Source: Serripes groenlandicus
Taxonomy: Eukaryota > Mollusca > Bivalvia > Cardiida > Cardiidae
DNA: 64,000 bases
Assembly: GCA_031761405.1 (NCBI GenBank)
Contig: JASEVX010000012.1
Location: 26,087,019-26,151,018 of the forward strand
Reading direction: 5' to 3'
This document shows, piece by piece, positions 44,412 through 55,329 of the stretch; the stretch's first letter is position 1; each line of letters begins with the position of its first letter. The translations under genes and the position numbers were made by a program. The notes under the pieces were generated by a model. That model had not been told where the DNA came from. It made no database searches and saw only the letters and a list, made by a program, of their open reading frames with translations.

Positions 44412-44419
44412 CTTTTATA
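44412..44419 (-). promoter_or_regulatory. TATA box of the capsid/integrase cluster
   Basis: TATAAAAG on the minus strand, 68 bp before the ATPase ATG. A start site 25-30 bp downstream would give a leader of about 40 nt. No equally good TATA box is seen before the inner ORFs. Confidence 0.6.
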
Positions 44420-44444
44420 CAATTCATATTATTGACGCAGAGAT

Positions 44445-44669
44445 TTATACCCATATAACAGTGTCCGTATCATTGACAATTACTCTTTGTGTATACACCG
44501 ATTTTACGTTTTTTGTTTGAGCTTCACTTGTCACGGATCTGTCGGCATATCTTTTAATTCTACACGCATAGGTCACTTTTATTTCTGTGTCACGATCTTC
44601 AGCACATTGTGTAAATGTTTCAAAGTTGATTAAATGACAGGTATTGTAATCCAATGTGATTCCTTTCAC
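44445..44669 (-). pseudogene. POLB: C-terminal relic of protein-primed DNA polymerase B
   Basis: An open frame of 75 codons with no ATG (first codon GTG, stop just upstream in the repeat array). It begins KGITLDYNTCHLINFET and continues with a basic RIKRYADRS stretch, then a KNVKSVYTQRVI motif and an aromatic end. This matches how Polinton PolB proteins end: a KG-T-LNY-N--L-NF motif, a basic linker and a Y-V-YTKR-like segment. The polymerase and exonuclease domains, more than 1,000 residues in a normal element, are absent. The break falls at about 44,675, exactly where the 53-bp tandem array begins. Assignment rests on pattern memory of the family and on the expected gene order. Confidence 0.78.
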
Positions 44670-44675
44670 AACAAC

Positions 44676-45710
44676 AGAACGTTAAAATTCACAAGTCATT
44701 TGTCATGTTTTTAAAGAAAAACACAACAGAACGTTACAATTCACAAGTCATTTGACATGTTTTTTAAAGAAAAACACAACAGAACGTTAAAATTCACAAG
44801 TCATTTGTCATGTTTTTAAAGAAAAACACAACAGAGCGTTACAATTCACAAGTCATTTGTCATGTTTTTTAAAGAAAAACACAACAGAACGTTACAATTC
44901 ACAAGTCATTTGACATGTTTTTTAAAGAAAAACACAACAGAACGTTAAAATTCACAAGTCATTTGTCATGTTTTTCAAGAAAAACACAACAGAACGTTAA
45001 AATTCACAAGTCATTTGACATGTTTTTTTAAAGAAAAACACAACAGAACGTTACAATTCACAAGTCATTTGTCATGTTTTTAAAGAAAAACACAACAGAG
45101 CGTTACAATTCACAAGTCATTTGTCATGTTTTTCAAGAAAAACACAACAGAACGTTACAATTCACAAGTCATTTGACATGTTTTTTAAAGAAAAAACACA
45201 ACAGAACGTTAAAATTCACAAGTCATTTGTCATGTTTTTCAAGAAAAACACAACAGAACGTTACAATTCACAAGTCATTTGACATGTTTTTAAAGAAAAA
45301 CACAACAGAACGTTACAATTCACAAGTAATTTAGCATGTTTTTAAAGAAAAACACAACAGAACGTTACAATTCACAAGTCATTTGACATGTTTTTTTAAA
45401 GAAAAACACTACAGAACGTTACAATTCGCAAGTCATTTGACATGTTTTTTTTAAAGAAAAAACACAACAGAACGTTACAATTCACAAGTCATTTGACATG
45501 TTTTTTAATGAAAAAACACAACAGAACGTTAAAATTCACATGCCATTTGTCATGTTTTTTAAAGAAAAACACTACAGAACGTTACAATTCGCAAGTCATT
45601 TGACATGTTTTTAAAGAAAAAACACAACAGAACGTTACAATTCACAAGTCATTTGTCATGTTTTTAAAGAAAAAACACAACAGAACGTTACAATTCGCAA
45701 GTCATTTGTC
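44676..45710. repeat. 53-bp tandem array inside the Polinton, about 19 units
   Basis: The unit is close to AAAGAAAAACACAACAGAAC, GTTACAATTCACAAGTCATT, TGACATGTTTTTT. Length varies by the poly-T/A run. It takes the place of the missing PolB gene. Confidence 0.93.
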
Positions 45711-47489
45711 ATGTTTTAAAAACAAAACAAAAGAACAGTACAATTCGCAAGTCAATGTTCATGTTTTTTACAGATTGCAACAGCAAATTCCATTTGTATA
45801 GTTCTGAAACTTCATAAATGGCTTAACGATAACGTGGTCTCTGAATCACATGTTAGAAATCAGAGAAAACCATCTATCATTTGAAAATATTTCATGATTT
45901 GTGAGATTGATAAAACACAATAGCGTCCCTGTATAGTAAAAAAAATAACATAGAGAAAGATGTGTGTTTTCACGATAACTTTAACACGTTTAAACAACCA
46001 TGTTATCTCCGCATCAATGTATGAATTCATTGTCTCTGACTTAAAATACCTTATTAATGAACTTGTGATATAAAAAAACCGAGTTAACAAATGAAAAAGT
46101 GTTATGTTTTAAAAACAAACAAAAGAACAGTACAATTCGCAAGTCAATATTCATGTTTTTTACAAATTGCAACAGCAAATTCCATTTGTACAGTTCTGAA
46201 ACTTCATAAATGGCTTAACGATAACGTGGTCTCTGAATCACATGTTAGAAATCAGAGAAAACCATCTGTCATTTGAAAATATTTCATGATTTGTGAGATT
46301 GATAAAACACAATAGCGTCCCTGTATAGTAAAAAAAATAATATAGAGAAAGATGTGTGTTTTCACGATAACTTTAACACGTTTAAACAACCATGTTATCT
46401 CCGCATCAATGTATGAATTCATTGTCTCTGACTTAAAATACCTTATTAATGAACTTGTGATATAAAAAAACCGAGTTAACAAATGAAAAAGTGTTATGTT
46501 TTAAAAACAAAACAAAAGAACAGTACAATTCGCAAGTCAATATTCATGTTTTTTACAAATTGCAACAGCAAATTCCATTTGTACAGTTCTGAAACTTCAT
46601 AAATGGCTTAACGATAACGTGGTCTCTGAATCACATGTTAGAAATCAGAGAAAACCATCTGTCATTTGAAAATATTTCATGATTTGTGAGATTGATAAAA
46701 CACAATAGCGTCCCTGTATAGTAAAAAAAATAACATAGAGAAAGATGTGTGTTTTCACGATAACTTTAACACGTTTAAACAACCATGTTATCTCCGCATC
46801 AATGTATGAATTCATTGTCTCTGACTTAAAATACCTTATTAATGAACTTGTGATATAAAAAACCGAGTTAACAAATGAAAAAGTGTTATGTTTTAAAAAC
46901 AAAACAAAAGAACAGTACAATTCGCAAGTCAATATTCATGTTTTTTACAAATTGCAACAGCAAATTCCATTTGTACAGTTCTGAAACTTCATAAATGGCT
47001 TAACGATAACGTGGTCTCTGAATCACATGTTAGAAATCAGAGAAAACCATCTGTCATTTGAAAATATTTCACGATTTGTGAGATTGATAAAACACAATAG
47101 CGTTCCTGTATAGTAAAAAAATAACATAGAGAAAGATGTGTGTTTTCACGATAACTTTAACACGTTTAAACAACCATGTTATCTCCGCATTCAATGTATG
47201 AATTCATTGTCTCTGACTTAAAATACCTTATTAATGAACTAATGATATAAAAAACCGAGTTAACAAATGAAAAAGTGTTATGTTTTAAAAACAAAACAAA
47301 AGAACAGTACAATTCGCAAGTCAATGTTTATGTTTTTTACAGATTGCAACAGCAAATTCCATTTGTATAGTTCTGAAACTTCATAAAAGGCTAAACGATA
47401 ACGTGGTCTATGTATCACATGTTAGAAATCAGATAAAACCATCTGTTATTTGAAAATATTTCATGATTTGTGAGATTGATAAAACACAA
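45711..47489. repeat. 392-bp tandem array inside the Polinton, about 4.5 units
   Basis: Units start ATGTTTTAAAAACAAAAC at 45,711, 46,104, 46,496, 46,888 and 47,280 and are nearly identical. The first 50 bp of each unit (AGAACAGTACAATTCGCAAG) is a diverged copy of the 53-bp unit, so this array grew from the first. A minus-strand frame repeats in three units but opens only from TTG. Confidence 0.93.
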
Positions 47490-48818
47490 AATTGACATAT
47501 TTAGCCAAAATACTGTAAAACTTGCTTTAAGTGACGTCATGCAGTTTTAAACGTCATAATAATCCAGTTTTTACGTCACATAGTCTCAATATTTCATTCC
47601 TTTGAGAGCTCTTGGAGGGTAAAGACGTACCTTGCAAAGCTAAAAACGGAATTCATTTTGTAGAATTATTTGGTACAACCAAATAAATAATGGTAATCTT
47701 TTAGCATAAGCTTCTGAATGGACATACTTATCAACCTGTACAACACGTATGAACACAGCCTATCAATGATTTCAGAGTGGATGTTAACAGAACTGCATAA
47801 AGTAAACAGTCGTCAATATTCAATGTTGGAAAAGCTTTTAACGGAATTGAGAAAAGTCAACAGCAGTCCGACGAATTAAAAGACTTTGAACAGATATATC
47901 TACAAAACATTTACGGATCGGAGATATACACCTACCTTTATGAAAGTACCAGTATGTTTTGAAGTTGAAAGGTAAAGTCTGAGTGACTTTATACTAACTC
48001 TACTAGATCAACGCGGATGACAGTAAGCTGTCAGCGACAAAACCATGCAGTACAATCTTCAACATTTCAACTGGTGTTGCGGAGGAAAATTTTAACTCTC
48101 CGTATCACCTCGCAAAAGGAAATCAACAAATGATACTCCAAAACAGACACGTAAAAAGACATGTGAGGAGTCATACAGAATTTCAACAGTTACTGGGAAA
48201 GGCGAACATTCCGATCACATTGACAAGTTCAAGATCCAGAAAGAGAAAACCCCAAAACAATCACGTAAAAGGGCATGTGAGGAGTAAGGGCTAACCAAAT
48301 GTCTCGAAAAGTTTCAACTTTTCAAATTGTCATTGTGTATATTTTATCTTAAGATAAAATAAAAGTTCAAAAATACATTTTTGTTTTTTAAATCCCTTAC
48401 CAGAAAAAACATTTGAAAACATGTATTTACACTAGGTTGTGCCCCACAACTTTTCATAGAATAACGTTCAGTTATTTCATTGGTCAAGCTTAATTCTGAG
48501 TCAAAATGTAGTTCAATCCGACCTAACGGTATAAATAGCAGAACGTCATTTTCAATCCACACATTCTTTTTAACTCATCGATATCAACATGTAATTATTC
48601 AGAGGTGTGTTAAAAGTCTTCATTGATTTAATTGACGTTGGCCGTAGACTGTATAATATATTTACTGAATTATACGTTAATCGGAGACTACCTCGGGAAA
48701 TTGATACAATTCGTTATCCAGATGGGGTGTATTTAGTCAGAGTGATGATAGCAAAAGCTACTTATGAGTTCTGTCTCCTTGCAGTTCTCATAGGTACTTC
48801 ACTGGGTAATTGGTATGC
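47490..48818. other. Right-hand region of the Polinton, no clear gene
   Basis: Single-copy sequence between the arrays and right TIR. Small frames: a plus-strand ATG frame of 53 codons at 47,718-47,879 (helical, MDILINLYNTYEHS start), and a plus-strand frame at about 48,043-48,287 with a repeated basic motif (TPKQTRKKTCEE / TPKQSRKRACEE) broken by one in-frame stop. They could be remnants of accessory or early genes. Evidence is weak. Confidence 0.4.
48531..48539 (+). promoter_or_regulatory. TATA box near the right TIR
   Basis: TATAAATAG on the plus strand, followed 25-30 bp later by a pyrimidine-rich stretch. It points toward the small ORF that runs into the right TIR. Confidence 0.35.
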
Positions 48819-48837
48819 CAATGCCATTCGACTTTAA
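48589..48837 (+). CDS. Possible small ORF reaching into the right TIR
   Basis: An open frame of about 82 codons without an early ATG (the nearest ATG is followed at once by TAA; the first internal one is in VRVMIAK). It encodes an amphipathic part (VFIDLIDVGRRLYNIF) and a hydrophobic end (FCLLAVLIGTSLGNWYANAI). The last codons and the stop lie within the TIR. It could be a real accessory protein that uses a non-AUG start or a spliced leader exon, or chance. Confidence 0.25.
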
Positions 48838-49986
48838 CACCCCAACAAAACAAAACGGTCCTTTTTAGGGCCACACCACATACTTAAAAAGTTCAACTTT
48901 TTCAAATTTGTCATTGAAAAACGGCTAAGTCCACGGTCTATCCTATCAAGGAGGGTAGACCGGCCCGGTCTACCCTCCTTCGGAAGGTAAATCATCTCCT
49001 AAGGAGGGGTAGACTGGGGAATGCACTGGTCAGCTAGACCGACCTGTCGGTCTACCCTCCTTGGACATCCCCCAGTCTACCCCTCCTTAGGAGATGATTT
49101 ACCTTCCGAAGGAGGGTAGACCGGACCGGTCTACCCTCCAGATTGAAAAAACGACTAAGTCCAACTTTTGCGGCTGACCCGGTCTACCCTCCCTTACCTT
49201 TTTCCCCGCTGACCCGGTCTACCCTCCTTTGGAGACGAATTTCCTTCCAAAGGAGGGTAGACCGGGTCAGCCGCAAAATAACAGAGTTATTTAAATGACC
49301 CAGTTCCCCTTCATACCTTTTTCCCCGCTGACCCGGTCTACCCTCCTTTGGAGACGAATTTCCTTCCAAAGGAGGGTAGACCGGGTCAGCCGCAAAATAA
49401 CAGAGTTATTTAAATGACCCAGTTCCCCTTCATACCTTTACTCCCTAAAAACGACTAAGTCCACGGTCTATCCTATCAAGGAGGGTAGACCGGCCCGGTC
49501 TACCCTCCTTCGGAAGGTAAATCATCTCCTAAGGAGGGGTAGACTGGGGAATGCACTGGTCAGCTAGACCGACCTGTCGGTCTACCCTCCTTGGACATCC
49601 CCCAGTCTACCCCTCCTTAGGAGATGATTTACCTTCCGAAGGAGGGTAGACCGGGCCGGTCTACCCTCCAGATTGAAAAAACGACTAAGTCCAACTTTTG
49701 CGGCTGACCCGGTCTACCCTCCCTTACCTTTTTCCCCGCTGACCCGGTCTACCCTCCTTTGGAGACGAATTTTCTTCCAAAGGAGGGTAGACCGGGTCAG
49801 CCGCAAAATAACAGAGTTATTTAAATGACCCAGTTCCCCTTCATACCTTTACTCTTTAAATCCCTTTTAAAAGGAGGGTAGACCGGGTCATGACCCGGTC
49901 TACCCTCCTTTGGAGACGAAATACCCTCCAAAGGAGGGTAGACCGGGTCATTTGCAAAATGACCCGGTCTACCCTCCCTTACTACT
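48819..49986. repeat. Right terminal inverted repeat of the Polinton (1,168 bp)
   Basis: Inverted match to the left TIR but about 500 bp longer. The extra length comes from an internal duplication with a 530-bp step (CCACGGTCTATCCTATCAAG at 48,931 and 49,461) and, nested in it, a step of about 120 bp (CCTTTTTCCCCGCTG at 49,197 and 49,316). It ends GTCTACCCTCCCTTACTACT. Confidence 0.92.
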
Positions 49987-49992
49987 CATAGC
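49987..49992. repeat. Target-site duplication, right (CATAGC)
   Basis: Exact copy of 35,755-35,760, directly after the terminal ACT. Confidence 0.97.
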
Positions 49993-50930
49993 TTTATTCA
50001 AATCTGTAATCGCTCTTATACATGATCAGAGAGACGTAATCAGCATTTTTCCGAATATCGATCAGGCTCGATATTCAGCCCTGTATTCAATACGGTATTT
50101 GCTCTTATACATGAGCAGAAAGACAAAATCACCATCTTCTCGAATATCAACATGGCTCGATATTCAGATCGATATTCAATCTGCGGTATATGATAAAAAA
50201 CGACAAAATCACCATTTTCCCGAATATCGACTTGGCTCGATATTCAGATCGATATTCAACTCTGTAATCGCATTTCTACATGATCAGAAAGACGAAACAA
50301 GAATTTTCCCGTATACAGAGCTGTTTAAATCGATATTCAAATCGGTATTCGGCCTTCTACATGATCAAAACGACAAAATCACCATTTTCCCGAATATCGA
50401 CCTGGCTCGATATTCAGACCGATATTCAACTCTGTAATCGCATTTCTACATGATCAGAAAGACGAAATCACAATTTTCCCGTATACTGAGATGTTCAGAT
50501 CGATAATCAAATCAGTATTCGGCCTTCTACATGATCAGAAGGACAAAGTATTTTCCCGAATATCGACCTGTCTTCATATTCATATCTTATATTCAAATCA
50601 GCATTCGCTCTTATTCATGATCAGAGAGACGAAATCAGCATTTTCCCGAATATCAACCTGGCTCGATATTTAGATCGATATTCTAATCGGTATTCGCAAT
50701 TCTACATTATCAGAAAAACGAAAACACCATTTGCCCGAATTTCGAGCTGGTTCGATACTCAAATCGATATTCAAATCGGTATTCGGTCTTCTACATGATT
50801 TAGAAAGATAAAATCATCATTTTCCCGAATTCAGATATGTATTCAAATCGTTAATCGATCAAATACATGGTCGGAAAGACGAAATAACCATTTTCTCGAA
50901 TATCAATCTGACTAAAGTACACGATCTTAC
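49993..50930. repeat. About 90-bp tandem array, right part
   Basis: About ten more units of the CGAATATCGACCTGGCTCGA array, continuing in the same orientation and phase as the left part. Confidence 0.9.
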
Positions 50931-53577
50931 CAAATGTAAGATCTGAGGGCGATCCATTCAAATTCATCTTCTTGTTTTATCGGATTTCCAATATCTCTAT
51001 TTTTAGATCCACCAAGCTATTTTTGGACGGTACCCCTAAGGGAACTGTCTATAGCCATGTGCATTTTGAGAAATCGTACAACAATTGGCTCCCTGATTAT
51101 AAACAGTATGACAGATTAAAGCTGGGTACCAAAAACCGAGAGGGATTTTTTTATACCCACAACAAAAAAGTATTGCCAATTATCAGGCAATATAACTGCT
51201 TTTCGAAAACATTGGTGAATCAAGATATCTGAATTTTGAAAAAGGACTGTAAAAAGGCAGCACTAGTGGTTGAAGTATTACGTTTACAATTTTGCGTTGA
51301 AGTTTGAATTAATATATTCATAAACAATGTATGAATATATAACAATTTTTTACATGTTTCAATCAGAAAGAATTTAATTTTTAGAAACGAAATAATATTG
51401 TCACTATTACAATTCATACGATATTATGTTTCTTAAAATTTCGTTTAATATAAAATCGTAGTACGGCAATTTTGATGATATCACGTGATATTTTGATTTT
51501 CTTGTAGATCAGAAGTGATTTTGGGATGTTTGGTAGTATTAACAATAATGCCAAACGCTTCGATGAAAAACTATCTGTAGTATATTAACAATAATGCCAA
51601 ACGCTTCGATGAAAGACTATCTCCCAACTAATTATCTAGCCAATCGATTCATTTTACAGAAATATATGGTAAGGAACGACAACTCTGCGAAGGAGAACTT
51701 GCAACTTCCGTTCAAAATGAAAGTAGAAATCTGACAAGCTGCCTTGACGATAGATTGTTATTGTGGAGAAAAGACACATGAAGTTTTATAGTGAGGAAGA
51801 CTGACAGGAAAGAAATGTGTGCACGCCTAAAATGTTCATTTTGTCATCAATCCGTAAAACGTTCGAGGTAGGTCTGTCAATTAAACTGTATTTGGAGTGG
51901 ATTTTTTTGTCGCCCTGTGCTGTATCGTAACCGAATATGAAAATAAGCTCACATGTATTTCATGTACACGTATGTCTGAAAATAGCCCAATTCCTGTAGA
52001 CATTTGCTTGTTCGTTTTATCATCTGACATCTGTTAATTATTTAAAAGGGTGGCATATGAAGGAAAATAAAAAATAATAAATGAAGGACTTCGGAGACTT
52101 CGTACATATATTGTACAAGTATATCATCGTTACTGTATGTATACACTATTTAGGCTCATTTGAGGACTTAGGAGACAAAAGTGGTTAAGTGATGTGAAAA
52201 TACTTAGGAGACAAAAGTGGTTAAGTGATGTGAAAATACTTAGGAGACAAAAGTGGTTAAGTGATGTGAAAACTGCTTTCAAACTTAAGTGTGTACAATT
52301 ATTTGTATTGATGATATTATGTATACAAGTTTATTATTGAAAAGAATGAAGAAATACAATGTATATTGATAAATGAATTTTCCAGATTTTGTCTATACTT
52401 AGATGGAGCATATGCATGATGCTTTGCCAAAAATGTTATTCAATTAACGCACAAAAACATATGTATATTTGTGTACGTTATGATATAAATTGTCTAGTGA
52501 ATCCATGTCTAACTGACACTTTGCCTTGACGTCATTTATAAAGTTATAATGACATAAAAGTAGTGAGGCTACGCCGTTTCTAGGTCTAAATTACATGTAA
52601 ATGGTCAGTTAAGACTGCATAATATGATACATAGGATCCTCTGAGTCTTCACTGGATACATATGCATTATAACCCCAAATAACTTAATGCAGATCAATAA
52701 TTGCAAAGTTTCTATTATAAACGGACTATTTTATTATTCAAATCATAGCATACATGTATATTGATAAAGAATGGTTTTGTGCAGACATGTATACACATCT
52801 TGATTTTATTTTTATTGTGCAATCAGTAACTGTATGTATTTTTGTATCGTTTCAGATCATGGAAATGTTGACGAATTATATTGCACAATACGCAACATTA
52901 GTTGTGAAGAAGATTCATAATGTCAGTGTATGGGACATTTTTACAACCAACCTTTATGTATTGGAAATGTTGGGGTATATTTACTGTTATTTCCGGTTTC
53001 GTTTTTAGTTGAATCAGAGAAATAAAAGACAAATGGCAAGTCCTGGACGCAACAAAACGGGTAGAAAACGAAAAAAAAAACGACGTTAATGACATTCTTC
53101 AAAGCTGGTAACAGCAGCAAGTCGTTGTGACAAGTATTCTGAATGAAAGTGTTTATTCTGTAAAGGTAACTCGAAAAACAATAACGGAATGGAAGGACAA
53201 GTATCTAGGAGATGTAAACGACACAAATACGAATCAAGGATGCACAATGTGATCTGTCTTTGTTTACTATAATACAGGAAGATAACTGTGTAATTAACTA
53301 ATTACTATGAACAAGACATTCAAGTAAATCATGTTGAGCTATAACACAGCCTTCCAGGAAGACACTTGTACATGATAACTAACATTAAGTAGATCATTTT
53401 GAACTACATATTGTGTCACACAGGGTGAACCTGTTGATCATTTTGATCAGGCAAGATCATTTGTTTTGTTAAATGACCCAAGATGTAAAAGGTTTGTTAA
53501 ATGACCCAAGATGTAAAATTTAAAAGTAAAACTGTAAGTTTACTAGCATTTGTCAACAGTAAGAGGCATGAGTAAAA
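50931..53577. other. Intergenic stretch with short tandem duplications
   Basis: A 36-bp unit (ACTTAGGAGACAAAAGTGGT...) is present three times at 52,166-52,272. AATAATGCCAAACGCTTCGA is doubled around 51,545 and 51,592. Plus-strand frames at 50,972-51,232 and 52,754-53,008 have no recognisable domain and are not called as genes. Confidence 0.45.
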
Positions 53578-53695
53578 TGCATTGTGACAAAAGGAGAAAT
53601 TGCTCGTATGGAGCAATTTCTTCCTCTGCTTACATGTTTTCAAAAAGCCGTCTGCTGCAGAGGCGTCAAAAAGTGTCTATTTGAGAGAAAGGGTG
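53578..53695. mobile_element. Truncated family-1 MITE
   Basis: ACAAAAGGAGAAATTGCTCG through GCCGTCTGCTGCAGAGGCGT to GAGAGAAAGGGTGA. The left end is missing and the right TTAA is eroded. Confidence 0.6.
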
Positions 53696-53699
53696 ATTG

Positions 53700-54815
53700 A
53701 AATATTATAATTAGCTCCTCTGGCTGAAAGCTAGTCGAGCTTATGTCATGGCGAATTGTCCGTCGTGCATGCGTGCATGCGTTAACTTTTTGCTTCAAAC
53801 GACTTCTCCTACTTAACCACTTGGCTAATTAAGATGAAACTTCCTAGGAAGCATCCTCTTAATGTCCTCTTCTAAATTCATTCAAATTGTTTGGATCCAT
53901 GCACAATTCTGGTTTCCATGGCAACCAAATTTAAAAAATAGGGAAAACTTAAAAAAGCTTCTCCTCCGAAAGTGTCAGGCCGATTTTCAAATAATTTTGT
54001 AGAAATGTTCCTTGGGTGACCCTCTATCAGATTCCTTCAAGCCAAGTTGATTGGTTGAAAAACATGGTCGCCAGGGGGGCGGGGCTATTTTGCATTATAT
54101 GGCTATAGTGAAAACTTAAAATATCTTTACCTCAAAAAGTGTTTGGCAAATTTTCAAATTATTTTGTAGAAATGTTTCTAGGGTGACCCTCTATCAGATT
54201 TCTTCAATCCATGTTGATTGGTCGAAAACTATGTCTGCCAGGGGGCGGGGCTATTTTGCCTTATATGGCTATATCGAAAACTTAAAAAATCTTCTCTTCC
54301 GAAAGTTTCAGACAAATTTTCAAAAAAAAATGTAGAAATGTTCCTTGGGAGACCCTCTATCAGATCCTTCAAGCCATGTTGATTAGTCGAAAAACATGGC
54401 AGTCAGAGGTTGGGGCTATTTTGCCGTATATGTTTATAGTGAAAACTTAAAAAATCTTCTCCTCAGAAAGTGTCCGGCTGATTTTCAAATCATTTTGTAG
54501 AAATGTTCCTTGGGAGACCCTCTATCAGATCCTTCAAGCCATGTGGATTAGTCGAAAAACATGGCAGTCAGAGGGTGGGGCTATTTTGCCTTATATGGCT
54601 ATAGTGAAAACTTAAAAAATCTTCTCCTCCGAAAGTGTTTGGCTGATTTTCAAATAATTTTGTAGATATGTTCCTTGGATGGTCCTCTATCAGATTCCTT
54701 CAACAATGTTGATTGGTCAAAAACATGGCCATCAGCGGGCGGGGCTGTTTGAAGATTTAATTTTTGCCTAAAGGCCGTGGAGCGATACTGGCCCTCTTGG
54801 GCCTCTTGTTTTTTA
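53700..54815. repeat. Element with about 170-bp internal repeats, five units
   Basis: From about 53,940 the unit repeats: CTTCTCCTCCGAAAGTGT, TTTCAAATAATTTTGTAGAA, ATGTTCCTTGGGTGACCCTC, TATCAGATTCCTTCAAGCCA and GGGGCGGGGCTATTTTGCC. The left edge has GTCATGGCGAATTGTCCGTC and the right edge CTGGCCCTCTTGGGCCTCTT. No ORF. Confidence 0.8.
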
Positions 54816-55329
54816 AATCTGATCAAAGCTTTCTCTGTTTAGATTCCAGAGAGTACTGGTACATGTTCATACGAAGAATTAATTTCACAATGAAATTATT
54901 GATCACAAAAGGAAAAAGCACATTATGAGATTTAACTTCTGACATAAAGTTTAAAGATTTTCTATTGCATCATTATTGTCTACAGCCTATATACATTCAA
55001 AGGTCAGTTTACTATTTTTTTCTATGTATATTCAAGTTGATATGTACTCATCATGCAACAGAATTTACATGTACAAAATATGTCCCCAATTTTTCAATTG
55101 TTGAACATAGTAATGGGAAGAAAGGTTTGAAATTTTTAACACAACTGTACATTTTGACCTGTTGATTTTTTTGCAAACTTCAAGGATTGGAAGAAATATT
55201 TGAACGGAAACAATATCACAGGCTTTTTTTTAAAAACTTTACCCAAATTTAACCAATCTACAGCAGACAACTTTGAAAATATCTTTGCAAGCTCACTTTC
55301 GTACAGCATGTTTCCTATTTTATTACTCA

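Larger units (their letters stand above)
35761..49986. mobile_element. Polinton/Maverick-type element, 14,226 bp, PolB-deleted
   Basis: Ends are 5'-AGTAGTAAGGGAGGGTAG and its exact inverse, flanked by the 6-bp duplication CATAGC. AGT/ACT ends, long TIRs, a 6-bp duplication, a retrovirus-type integrase, A32-like packaging ATPase, adenain-like protease and jelly-roll capsid proteins together define a Polinton. Eleven minus-strand ORFs are intact (36,599-44,344). The protein-primed DNA polymerase is reduced to a C-terminal relic. Ordinary Polintons are about 15-20 kb with PolB. This copy could be a dead autonomous element or a mobile derivative that uses PolB from elsewhere. Confidence 0.95.

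Noticed and set aside
45860..46932. Three near-identical minus-strand frames of 76-95 codons (FFYITSSLIRYFKSET...)
   Set aside because: They lie in the nearly identical 392-bp units, open only from TTG or in repeat junctions, and the frame is broken in the fourth unit. Retention reflects recent amplification.
48344..48562. Minus-strand 72-codon frame in the right arm of the Polinton
   Set aside because: It starts from GTG, has no recognisable motif, and overlaps a plus-strand TATA box. Support is too weak for a gene call.
34310..50930. Several frames of 80-175 codons reading RISTWLDIQ / FRSIFKSV-like repeats
   Set aside because: They are translations of the about 90-bp array on both sides of the Polinton. 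The repetition follows the DNA period and there is no start context.
52754..53095. Possible host exon (frame with EMLTNYIAQYATLVVKKIHN)
   Set aside because: A CAG-like acceptor sits just upstream, but no domain, partner exon or homologue could be recognised.
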